DNA from: CAYPXN01 sp964470915
GTDB lineage: Bacteria > UBA10199 > JADFYH01
Length of the DNA: 50,630 nucleotides
Direction of reading: 5' to 3'
Assembly: GCA_964470915.1 (NCBI GenBank)
Contig: CAYYEM010000011.1
Coordinates: 1 to 50,630 of the forward strand
In this document: one piece after another, positions 35,290 through 41,860 of the stretch
How the letters are laid out: each line of letters starts with the position of its first letter
Numbering within the stretch: the stretch's first letter is position 1
Made by a program: the position numbers and the translations under genes
Notes under the pieces: generated by a model
Told to the model about the DNA's origin: nothing
Database searches by the model: none
What the model saw: the letters and a program-made list of their open reading frames with translations, nothing else

Positions 35290-36778
35290 TATCCTTTTGC
35301 AAATTGAATCGTCTGAAACCCAACATAATAAAAAGTCCTAGAGAGATTAAAGCCATGAAATAATGGCCTTTATTCTCAAGCAACATTCCACCAAAAGAAC
35401 AGCCTCCTCCAGAACCACAAACTGATTTTTGTAGAGTTTCACCGTTCCTGGTAACTGTCATCGCATAAGAATTACCGCTGCAATTATTGGTATTTGTTTG
35501 ATTGTTATCATCTGAATTAGGATCATCTGTATTAGTTGAAGGGCAGCCATGATTTGCAGCAGGGCCTGCTTGATTAGGGCATTGATCTGCATCATTAGCT
35601 ACGCCATCACTATCACTATCTGTGTTTGGATTAGGGCTTGAGCTTGGGCAGCCATGATTTGTAGCAGGACCTGCTTCTTCAGGGCAGTCATCCACACCAT
35701 CAATCAAATCATCCCCATCTATATTGGGATTATTGTCATTAGGGTCATCTGCGTTAGCTAAACCATCTCCATCAATATCATTGTCGCAAGCATCACCGAT
35801 GCCATCATGATCGGCATCCGCTTGATCTTCATTCGCTACATCATCACAGTTATCTGTTGCATCCGGATGAGAGTCTGAATCTGAATTGGTATTTGGAGTT
35901 GCAGCTTCACAGGCATCACCGGTGCCATCATGATCGGCATCCGCTTGATCAGGGTTTGCTGTTTGTGGGCAATTATCGCAAACATCTCCCACATGATCAT
36001 TATCTCCATCGGCCTGATTTGTATTGCTGATTTGTGGACAGTTATCTTCAGAATCTACCACAGTATCATTGTCAGCATCTGCAGGAGGAAGCGCTGTACC
36101 TACACACTGATGTTCAGCGTTACAATGGCCTTCCTCTACACCTTCTTGCTCACAAGCTTCACCAGCACTTCTCCAATGACCATTACTGCAACAAGGATCA
36201 CTACTGTTACATTGATCTTGTGGAGGAGGTGGAGTATTTCCTTGAGCATCTACTACCAAAATCACAAGACCATCTTCGCCATTCACATGATGATTGTTAT
36301 TCCCATTATCACAAAAAGCTTTGCTGGCATCTCTAACCCGAATAGTCATGCCCTGCCATTTTGAGTTACTGTTTGAGAGTTCAATGGCACATTTATTTTG
36401 ACCCGTAATTTCTGTGGCATCAATCGTTACATTGGCTCCCTGACCGTCCACTAATAAATTATAGTTATCATCAGGAAAAGGATAACCTGCAATCACATCG
36501 GTATCGGTGTCATTGGAGTTAGTAACTTTTAAAGTATCGTGAAGGGTAATATTAAATGTTTGGCCAACATCAAATTTAATAATTTCAGTACAAGCACGAT
36601 TTTGAGTTCGATTAAAACCGTGTTCAATATTTCTACGCAAACTAAACAAACTATTATCGTCATTCGAATTTTGAACTGGGCAAAGACGGTTATCAACCAC
36701 AGCCCATGAGGCTTGGCAAAGTCCCAGCAAAAGAACAAATGCAAAGAATATACTTCTGATCACTTGATTATTTTGCAT
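35279..36778 (-). CDS. Surface protein with thrombospondin type 3 repeats
   Basis: 499 residues from ATG 36778, which has GGGAG nine bases upstream; an in-frame TTG at 36808 is rejected. Signal peptide (cleavage after ASWA), then the same N-terminal domain as the downstream paralogue (VDNRLCPVQ, SLRRNIEHGFNRTQNRAC). A cysteine cluster (CCSNGHWRSAGEAC) is followed by about seven Asp-rich thrombospondin type 3 repeats between residues 230 and 430 (DNCPQ, DADHDGTGDAC, DSDSDGVANDADQCP), which bind many Ca ions. The C-terminus has GGGCSFGG, a hydrophobic helix and basic residues, a JDVT-CTERM/MYXO-CTERM-like sorting signal. It is likely displayed on the cell surface. It forms a small operon with the cysteine-rich gene and is divergent from the barrel-like gene. 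Confidence 0.85.
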   Translation of the reverse strand: MQNNQVIRSIFFAFVLLLGLCQASWAVVDNRLCPVQNSNDDNSLFSLRRNIEHGFNRTQNRACTEIIKFDVGQTFNITLHDTLKVTNSNDTDTDVIAGYPFPDDNYNLLVDGQGANVTIDATEITGQNKCAIELSNSNSKWQGMTIRVRDASKAFCDNGNNNHHVNGEDGLVILVVDAQGNTPPPPQDQCNSSDPCCSNGHWRSAGEACEQEGVEEGHCNAEHQCVGTALPPADADNDTVVDSEDNCPQISNTNQADGDNDHVGDVCDNCPQTANPDQADADHDGTGDACEAATPNTNSDSDSHPDATDNCDDVANEDQADADHDGIGDACDNDIDGDGLANADDPNDNNPNIDGDDLIDGVDDCPEEAGPATNHGCPSSSPNPNTDSDSDGVANDADQCPNQAGPAANHGCPSTNTDDPNSDDNNQTNTNNCSGNSYAMTVTRNGETLQKSVCGSGGGCSFGGMLLENKGHYFMALISLGLFIMLGFRRFNLQKDSNK

Positions 36779-36814
36779 AACAAATATCTCCCTAAAAAAA
36801 GTCTCCAATTCTAT

Positions 36815-36840
36815 TTATCGGCCTCTTTCTAGAAAGGTTG
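36815..36840 (-). promoter_or_regulatory. Sigma-28-like promoter for the TSP3-repeat gene
   Basis: Minus strand: CAACCTTT (36840-36833) and GCCGATAA (36822-36815), with 17 nt from AAC to the box. The -10-like box is an exact match to the sigma-28 consensus. This is the best member of the set. The leader to ATG 36778 is about 30 nt and holds the GGGAG ribosome-binding site. Confidence 0.6.
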
Positions 36841-36906
36841 TGGGTTAAAAAGGATAGATTTTGCTTTTTGAAAAAAATGTATTCTGAGAAAAATGCTTTG
36901 TCAGAC

Positions 36907-36933
36907 GAAACCTTTTCAGCAAGCTACCGATAA
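36907..36933 (+). promoter_or_regulatory. Sigma-28-like promoter for the first barrel-like gene
   Basis: GAAACCTT (36907) and ACCGATAA (36926-36933) are separated by exactly 11 nt, the E. coli FliA arrangement (TAAAGTTT-N11-GCCGATAA). It is divergent from the promoter at 36815-36840, so one short region serves both genes. Confidence 0.6.
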
Positions 36934-36949
36934 TTAAAAAAGCGGGGGC

Positions 36950-36968
36950 ACCTCCACGACATGGAGGT
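36950..36968 (+). promoter_or_regulatory. Hairpin that sequesters the ribosome-binding site
   Basis: ACCTCCA (36950-36956) pairs perfectly with TGGAGGT (36962-36968) across a 5-nt loop. The 3' arm contains the GGAGG ribosome-binding site of ATG 36975. With a start of transcription near 36940 the hairpin would be the first structure of the mRNA, so ribosome access would require it to open. Confidence 0.55.
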
Positions 36969-36974
36969 CGTCAA

Positions 36975-37745
36975 ATGAGTATTTTTTCAATTTTTAGTTT
37001 ACAACCCCGAGCAACAACACCCGCACCTACAACAGCCGTTGTTCCTCAACCAACAGCTTCAGCACCACAGGAGCCCTCAAGTGCTCCACAAGCTTCAGCT
37101 AGGCCACCAACAGCTTCAAACTGGAATTTCTCGCTCTCAGCAGCCGCTGGATTAAGCATTAGAAACTTCGGTAATAATCTTGAAGACCCTTCTTTAGCTT
37201 GGGCTGTACGCCTTTGTGGAGGAGCCAGGCAGCAACTTTCGAGTCGTTTAGCTTGGACTCCAGGCCTTTGCTTTACCCATGAAGGTTTAACAGGAAGACA
37301 AAGTGCTTCCGTGGATAGCATTGCGGCTTCTGCTCAACTCAATATTCAAGCCTCTGAGCGATTCAGCATAGACCTTGGGCTTCAATTGGGAGCCAGCCAC
37401 TTGGGATCGACTGCAAACTTAATGGGAACTGAAGGCTTATTTTATGGAAATAATCCGCTAGCCTACTCTACAGATAATTGGGGTTTCATGGCCGCAGGTC
37501 AACTCGGCGCTCAATTCAGGCTTTTAGATAGCTCTTCAGCTCGTTTGTATTTAGGGGCAGCATATACTTTGGGAGCTAATTTTTGGAGATTAACGCCTGA
37601 TGCTATTGACCGCTCACCCGCAGACACTGCTATTCCTGTAGACTCTGTTTTTCATCAACTCACAGCCGGACTCACTTTATTAATTGGTCCTCGCCCTGCG
37701 GCAAGAGCTGCAACTGCTGAAACAAGACCTGCTCAAGTTGCAACG
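36975..37745 (+). CDS. Beta-barrel-like protein without signal peptide, 5' part
   Basis: 257 residues before the gap. The first 45 residues are rich in Pro, Ala, Thr and Ser with no Sec signal. From about residue 48 the chain alternates short polar and hydrophobic strands (WNFSLSAAAGLSIRNFG, SIDLGLQLGASHLG, ARLYLGAAYTLGANF), typical of an 8-10-strand outer-membrane barrel. It is a paralogue of the gene at 38289: both have Y[GA]NNPL and LTPDxxDRSPxDxAIPV followed by a last strand. An outer-membrane fold without a signal peptide is odd: export may use another route, or the fold may differ. The Ala-rich linker (AARAATAETRPAQVAT) enters the gap; the end of the gene follows at 37846. The ribosome-binding site is inside a hairpin. 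Confidence 0.8.
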
Positions 37746-37845
37746 NNNNNNNNNNNNNNNNNNNNNNNNNNNNNNNNNNNNNNNNNNNNNNNNNNNNNNN
37801 NNNNNNNNNNNNNNNNNNNNNNNNNNNNNNNNNNNNNNNNNNNNN
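37746..37845. other. Assembly gap (100 N)
   Basis: A run of exactly 100 N in the Ala-rich C-terminal part of the first barrel-like gene. The frame before it and the sensible frame after it differ. Confidence 0.95.
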
Positions 37846-37930
37846 TGGAATTCCTACTTTTCGTAGTGGTAGCTTCGATGTTACTCTTCGTAGAAATGAT
37901 AATGGAACTATCACCGCAAATACTATCTAA
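37846..37930 (+). CDS. Barrel-like protein, 3' end after gap
   Basis: The frame from 37847 gives 27 residues (GIPTFRSGSFDVTLRRNDNG and TITANTI) and stops at TAA 37930, directly before a strong terminator. The sequence is strand-like and plausible as the C-terminus of the gene interrupted by the gap. The frame that runs on through the N run gives a hydrophobic, low-quality chain past the terminator and is rejected. It may alternatively end a separate small gene hidden in the gap. Confidence 0.55.
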
Positions 37931-37945
37931 GACTTATTTAGAATC

Positions 37946-37976
37946 AAAAACCCTCCAGAATTTTTGGAGGGTTTTT
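37946..37976. terminator. Strong rho-independent terminator
   Basis: AAAAACCCTCCA (37946-37957) pairs perfectly with TGGAGGGTTTTT (37965-37976) across a 7-nt loop, with a T-run after it and an A-run before it. It can work in both directions and ends the first barrel-like gene. Confidence 0.88.
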
Positions 37977-38091
37977 TTATTTTCCTTAAAATAAAAAATA
38001 CCTAAATAGTTACAAGCCTTTAAATCATTATTCTCAAGCCTTTGCGGGCTATGCAACTTTTAACTTCTCTTTCAAATCGAAGCTCCATCAC

Positions 38092-38120
38092 GCAACCATT
38101 TCTTTCGCCTACCGATAATC
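38092..38120 (+). promoter_or_regulatory. Sigma-28-like promoter for the second barrel-like gene
   Basis: GCAACCATTT (38092) and ACCGATAA (38113-38120) are 19 nt apart from AAC, the longest spacing of the set. The -10-like box and its flanks (CTACCGATAAT) are the same as at 36924-36934 for the paralogue, apart from the base pair after the box. Confidence 0.5.
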
Positions 38121-38288
38121 TGTTTTGACGAGAGGACACGAGACTTCTCGTGGGGCACACGAAAAAAAGAGGTTCTTCCTCTAAGCAATCCCCACCCGTT
38201 TCAAAATCCTCCATAAATTAAAAATCTAAAACCTACGAGGCTCACGATATTCATGAGCCTGACTGTAAAGTTTAAGGAGGATTGAATC
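38121..38288 (+). promoter_or_regulatory. Long structured 5' leader with anti-Shine-Dalgarno segment
   Basis: The stretch from 37931 to 38288 holds no gene, only a terminator, a promoter and this leader of about 160 nt. Hairpins: CACGAGA/TCTCGTG (38139-38154), AGAGG/CCTCT (38168-38182) and AGGCTCA/TGAGCCT (38238-38260). In addition AATCCTCC (38205-38212) is an exact 8-base complement of GGAGGATT (38276-38283), which contains the ribosome-binding site. Pairing would enclose the third hairpin and block translation. It does not match a riboswitch class I know. Confidence 0.5.
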
Positions 38289-39716
38289 ATGGCTCCACCA
38301 AAAGTAACAGCAACCGCAAAAGTTGAAACAAAACCTGCTGAACCGGTAAAAGCTCCCGAAAAAGCTGAGGCAAAGCCCGCTGAGAAAGCAGCTGAACCTG
38401 CAAAAGCAGAAGCAAAACCCGCTGACACCTTTTTCTTGGGTGATATTGGAAATTTCCGAGTAGAAAGCGGACATGGTTATAGTTCAGCAGAGGTTAGCAA
38501 TGATCATGATCCCTCCCATACAGGTTATGGCACCGATTTACGTGTTGGTTTTGATTTTAACCTATTACAGAGCAATCGTTTACACCTCGGACCCGAATTC
38601 ATTTACTCAGGTCGTTTTTTAACTATGAGTAGTGGCGATACTACTTCTTATTTAAACAAACATTCATTTTTAGTCGGCGGGAATCTTGCTTACGAAGTAG
38701 TTCCTCGTTGGTTACATGTATTTACTGGCTTGGGCTTAGGTTTCACTTCTATTGATTCTGGAGAGGAAACTACAGATGGTGTAACCAAGGGTGGTTTAGT
38801 TTATGCCAACAATCCACTAAAATTCAATGTTAAGGATGATAAAGCTTTTGCTCTGCAATGGAGAGTTGGGCTTTCATCGCCAGAGTTAATTGACACCAAG
38901 TATTTCGGAGCTGGCTTAAATGCTTATTACCAACTCACGAACAGTGATCATAAATTAACTCCAGACTCTCTGGACCGTTCTCCCACAGATCCTGCAATTC
39001 CCGTAAGTGGTTTAGACCATTTCGTGGGAGGTGGTTTGGTGATTCGTTTTGGTGCAAAAGCAAGAAATACTTCACCCATAACTCCAGAAGTAAAAGATAG
39101 TCCTGCACCAGCTAAAAAAGAAGAGGTAAAACCTGTAGCTGTAGTTCCCGCAGGCACAAAGCCTGAAGTAAAAGCAGTGGCTGATAAAACTGCTGAAGTA
39201 AAAGCAGATATCGCAGCTTCTTTGAATAAAAAGCATGGGGAAGTTATTAAAACTACCGCGGCTGGTATAGACCCAAAAAATGCAAACTCAACTGATAAAA
39301 AAGTTACAGCTTATAACTTAGCCGATACTCTCGTGAAAGAATACAAAGCTTCGAAAGCTGAATATGAGGCGGCTGCTGGAAAATTAGCGGAAGCCGAAAA
39401 AGCGCTCGCAGATCTTCCAAAAGACATGTCTGAAGCTGATAAAAAACCTGCAATCGATGCCATCGCTTCAGCCAAAGCTGAACTTGAAAAACTAAAAGCG
39501 GACGTAGAAGCAAATCAAAAAGTTAGTTTAGAAGCCGTTCAAAAGTTCTACTCAATCAAAGGTCTCTCAAATAATCAAAACTCTTGGGCGACTAAGACGA
39601 TTGCTGAGCTCGGCGGGAAAAAAGCTCCAGCAAAACCTGCAGCTAAAATCAAGGAAGGCGATGGAAAAACTCCACCCCCTCCTGGAATGAAAGATAGTAA
39701 AGCTGCTGGCAAATAA
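38289..39716 (+). CDS. Barrel-like protein with Ala/Lys-rich ends and coiled coil
   Basis: 475 residues from ATG 38289 with a strong AAGGAGG. Residues 1-45 are a Lys/Ala/Pro/Glu-rich repeat (KAEAKPAE type) with no Sec signal. Residues about 48-262 form barrel-like strands paralogous to the gene at 36975 (YANNPLKF, GAGLNAYYQL, LTPDSLDRSPTDPAIPV, VGGGLVIRFG). Residues about 265-310 are again Lys/Pro-rich; about 345-430 form a heptad-like coiled coil (YEAAAGKLAEAEKALADL); the tail is Lys/Pro-rich (ends GMKDSKAAGK). The N-terminal MAPP resembles that of the first EF-hand giant. The charged ends suggest a disordered linker or binding to an acidic partner such as DNA or cell-wall polymer. No known family is recognised for the whole chain. 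Confidence 0.82.
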   Translation: MAPPKVTATAKVETKPAEPVKAPEKAEAKPAEKAAEPAKAEAKPADTFFLGDIGNFRVESGHGYSSAEVSNDHDPSHTGYGTDLRVGFDFNLLQSNRLHLGPEFIYSGRFLTMSSGDTTSYLNKHSFLVGGNLAYEVVPRWLHVFTGLGLGFTSIDSGEETTDGVTKGGLVYANNPLKFNVKDDKAFALQWRVGLSSPELIDTKYFGAGLNAYYQLTNSDHKLTPDSLDRSPTDPAIPVSGLDHFVGGGLVIRFGAKARNTSPITPEVKDSPAPAKKEEVKPVAVVPAGTKPEVKAVADKTAEVKADIAASLNKKHGEVIKTTAAGIDPKNANSTDKKVTAYNLADTLVKEYKASKAEYEAAAGKLAEAEKALADLPKDMSEADKKPAIDAIASAKAELEKLKADVEANQKVSLEAVQKFYSIKGLSNNQNSWATKTIAELGGKKAPAKPAAKIKEGDGKTPPPPGMKDSKAAGK

Positions 39717-39739
39717 GACTCTAAACTCCTCCGAAAACA

Positions 39740-39775
39740 AAACCCCGCTCACACCTTGAATGTGAGCGGGGTTTC
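39740..39775. terminator. Strong rho-independent terminator
   Basis: AACCCCGCTCACA (39741-39753) pairs perfectly with TGTGAGCGGGGTT (39761-39773), 7-nt loop, T-rich 3' side. It lies between the barrel-like gene and hicA, which converge, and can serve both. Confidence 0.85.
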
Positions 39776-39784
39776 TTTATTTAT

Positions 39785-40009
39785 CTAAAGTAATTCTATA
39801 AAATCTTCTACGCTCAAACCCATATCTGCAATAATTCCTCTCAAAGTTCCCAATTTCATGTCTTGATTATGCATGGGAATCACAATGCGTCTATGGTCTT
39901 TTTCCCGATAATAGACGGCATGACTGCCTTTTTGACGATCAAAAATGAACCCTTCTTTTTCAACAATTTTTGCTAATTTTCTGGGTTTAAGGGAGGGGAT
40001 TTTCGTCAC
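39785..40009 (-). CDS. hicA: HicA-family mRNA interferase toxin
   Basis: 74 residues. The dsRBD-like HicA fold is clear: KIPSLKPRKLAKIVEKEGF, then the catalytic-histidine motif KGSHAVY, and IVIPMHNQDMKLGTLRGII. HicA toxins bind and cleave mRNA. The gene overlaps hicB by 4 bases (ATGA, 40006-40009), so antitoxin comes first and translation is coupled. Confidence 0.93.
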   Translation of the reverse strand: MTKIPSLKPRKLAKIVEKEGFIFDRQKGSHAVYYREKDHRRIVIPMHNQDMKLGTLRGIIADMGLSVEDFIELL

Positions 40010-40230
40010 AGCGCAATTTCCATGGGCTTGATCAATAAGTCTTCAGTGGGGGCTTCCTCTCCATGTTCTCTCAAACTTTCTAGGTAAACTTCTATTGCTT
40101 CTCGAATATTCAAAAGTGCTTCTTCAACATTATCCGCTTCGGTATGACAACCAGGCAATGCTGGACAAAACACATGATATCCACCCTCTGACTGCTTATC
40201 TAAAATAACAGTATAATTATAAACTTTCAT
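40006..40230 (-). CDS. hicB: HicB-family antitoxin
   Basis: 74 residues with the partial RNase H-like HicB fold: YTVILDKQSEGGYHVFCPAL, PGCHTEADNVEEALLNIREAI. No DNA-binding domain (HTH or RHH) follows, so this is the short HicB form; some such pairs are regulated by another factor. It is the first gene of the pair and neutralises HicA by direct contact. Confidence 0.92.
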   Translation of the reverse strand: MKVYNYTVILDKQSEGGYHVFCPALPGCHTEADNVEEALLNIREAIEVYLESLREHGEEAPTEDLLIKPMEIAL

Positions 40231-40269
40231 TTTTTTAATTTATCACAGGTGTTCGCTATAAACAAGAGT

Positions 40270-41646
40270 TCACTTCCTCTTCTCTCCCCCTGAAATCACT
40301 CGCAGGCGGCGACGCGGAGAATGACCTTCAAGCACTTCCATGATAACCTCATCATCATGAACAGCTTTTTGAATTTTAGCTTCATCGCGAGCGACTACAT
40401 CACGGGTCATTTCAATTCCATAAGAAGAAAGAATCGCTGAAATTTCATCAAACTTTTCTTCGATGGATTCCCTCACCGATTCAAAACCAAGCTTGGCTGC
40501 TTTCGCTCTGTTCCAAAAAGCAAAAGGATTGATATCAAAAAAGGTAAAATCATCTTCCTTGGGTTCAATCAGAATAAGATCTCCCTTAAAGTTTTTGTCA
40601 TCTCGATAGCGTTGCAAACCATAAATCAAACGGGAGTGGTATAAAGTTCGAAAAACCTGATTAAACACACCAAACACACCGCTATCTGAAATTCGCCGAT
40701 CATTAGTGACGAAACGATTTCCATCGCGGAGATATTCCAAATTCACAATATTTTTGAAAGGCCTGAAAGGATTATAACAAATAATCAGATCTGCGCCTTT
40801 ATCCATCGCCAAATCGATATTGGCGGTTTGTCTCACCCCACCATCTAAATAATCAACGCCTTTGATTCGGGCGGGTTTATAAAAACCTGGCATGGCAGTT
40901 GAAGCCATGACAGCTTCAGAAATATTGACATCGTTTCTTTCATCCCAACCAAAAATCACACGGTCAGAAGTGTCTAACTCCATCGCGGTGATATACAAAT
41001 CTTTCCCGCGCATTTTTTTTAGAACTTTAAAATTGTTAGACATGCGGTTTTGCTTGATGTTTTTTCGCAAATATTTCTCGAGGGCTTTATTATCAAAAGC
41101 TCCCGAAGGCATAGCTGAAATCACCCCAGGCAAATTTCGATTGGTGTAAAGCGCTCGAGCAAGAGGCCGCAGCATCTGTTCGTAGTTCGAATAATTGGGT
41201 TCTTTAAAAAAGCGCGTGATCCCCTGTTTCAAGCGACTTGAAACTTGAGGAAATGCGGAAACAAAATCAACAATCAAACCCGGAAAATAGGTAAAAGTCT
41301 TATAAAGATATTTGAGAGGTCGCTCCACAAACTCGACCCAGTTAGGATAATATAAATGAAGCGGAGAAAGTTGTTGAAAGCGCTCACTGGTTCCATCCAA
41401 ACTTTTTAAAATTTCTTCAGGAGGAATCCCGCCTGCCAAAGGAACTGCCAAAAAACCACCCGCTGAAATCCCTACATAAATATCAAAGTCTGTTACTTTT
41501 TTATTCACCAAATAATCATTGAGTGCCTTCAGTCCACCCGCCTTGAAAGCCCCGCCAGACACAGCACCGCCGGCGAGCACAAGTGCTGACTTCGCATGAA
41601 GTTTCTTTTTAGAAAGATCGCTTTTTTGAATAATGGTGATTCCCAT
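40270..41646 (-). CDS. Patatin-like phospholipase
   Basis: 458 residues. The patatin catalytic parts are complete: oxyanion motif AGGAVSGGAFKAGG near residue 26, nucleophile GISAGG near residue 61, and the dyad Asp in DGGVRQ near residue 267. There is no signal peptide; the first 15 residues are basic. C-terminal to the core (about 330-458) is a charged extension (VARDEAKIQKAVHDDEVIM and RRRLRVI) without known domain. Such RssA-like proteins hydrolyse phospholipids or act as regulators. It lies between hicBA and a palindromic repeat, with no obvious functional partner. Confidence 0.9.
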   Translation of the reverse strand: MGITIIQKSDLSKKKLHAKSALVLAGGAVSGGAFKAGGLKALNDYLVNKKVTDFDIYVGISAGGFLAVPLAGGIPPEEILKSLDGTSERFQQLSPLHLYYPNWVEFVERPLKYLYKTFTYFPGLIVDFVSAFPQVSSRLKQGITRFFKEPNYSNYEQMLRPLARALYTNRNLPGVISAMPSGAFDNKALEKYLRKNIKQNRMSNNFKVLKKMRGKDLYITAMELDTSDRVIFGWDERNDVNISEAVMASTAMPGFYKPARIKGVDYLDGGVRQTANIDLAMDKGADLIICYNPFRPFKNIVNLEYLRDGNRFVTNDRRISDSGVFGVFNQVFRTLYHSRLIYGLQRYRDDKNFKGDLILIEPKEDDFTFFDINPFAFWNRAKAAKLGFESVRESIEEKFDEISAILSSYGIEMTRDVVARDEAKIQKAVHDDEVIMEVLEGHSPRRRLRVISGGEKRK

Positions 41647-41725
41647 GAAGCTCCTTTGGTTGAATGGCTCGGTGTGTCAATCATAACGGTATGTTTTTGA
41701 ATTGCAAAGGGAAATTTTGCGTACA

Positions 41726-41851
41726 TTCTCACCTTCTCCTGGGGGAGAAGGTCCCCGCAGGGGGGGATGAGGGGAGCGTGCACTCGCTTGAACACTCCCC
41801 TCACCCCGGCCCTCTCCCCCAGGAGAGGGTGAATAAGAGAAGATTTTTTTG
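41726..41851. repeat. Large imperfect inverted repeat (MITE- or REP-like)
   Basis: Left arm TTCTCACCTTCTCCTGGGGG (from 41726) matches the reverse complement of the right arm, which contains CCCTCTCCCCCAGGAGAGGG (41811-41830) and ends near 41851. The centre is around 41785. The CTCACCCCGGCCCTCTCCCC core is a palindromic element seen in very many bacterial genomes. It is GC-rich against its surroundings. No transposase is present here. Confidence 0.75.
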
Positions 41852-41860
41852 ACGCATTTT

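Noticed and set aside
35930..36364. Open frame antisense to the TSP3 repeats
   Set aside because: It mirrors the Asp-rich repeats as Ile/Ser/His-rich sequence and has no family resemblance or start site.
33811..36778. CRISPR-like or tandem DNA repeats
   Set aside because: The repeated look comes from protein repeats (Cys-rich and TSP3). DNA units vary in length and sequence, and no direct repeat with regular spacers is present.
37846..37994. Hydrophobic C-terminus of the first barrel-like gene in the frame that runs through the gap
   Set aside because: It runs through a strong terminator and has no barrel-like pattern. The frame from 37847 stops before the terminator and fits better.
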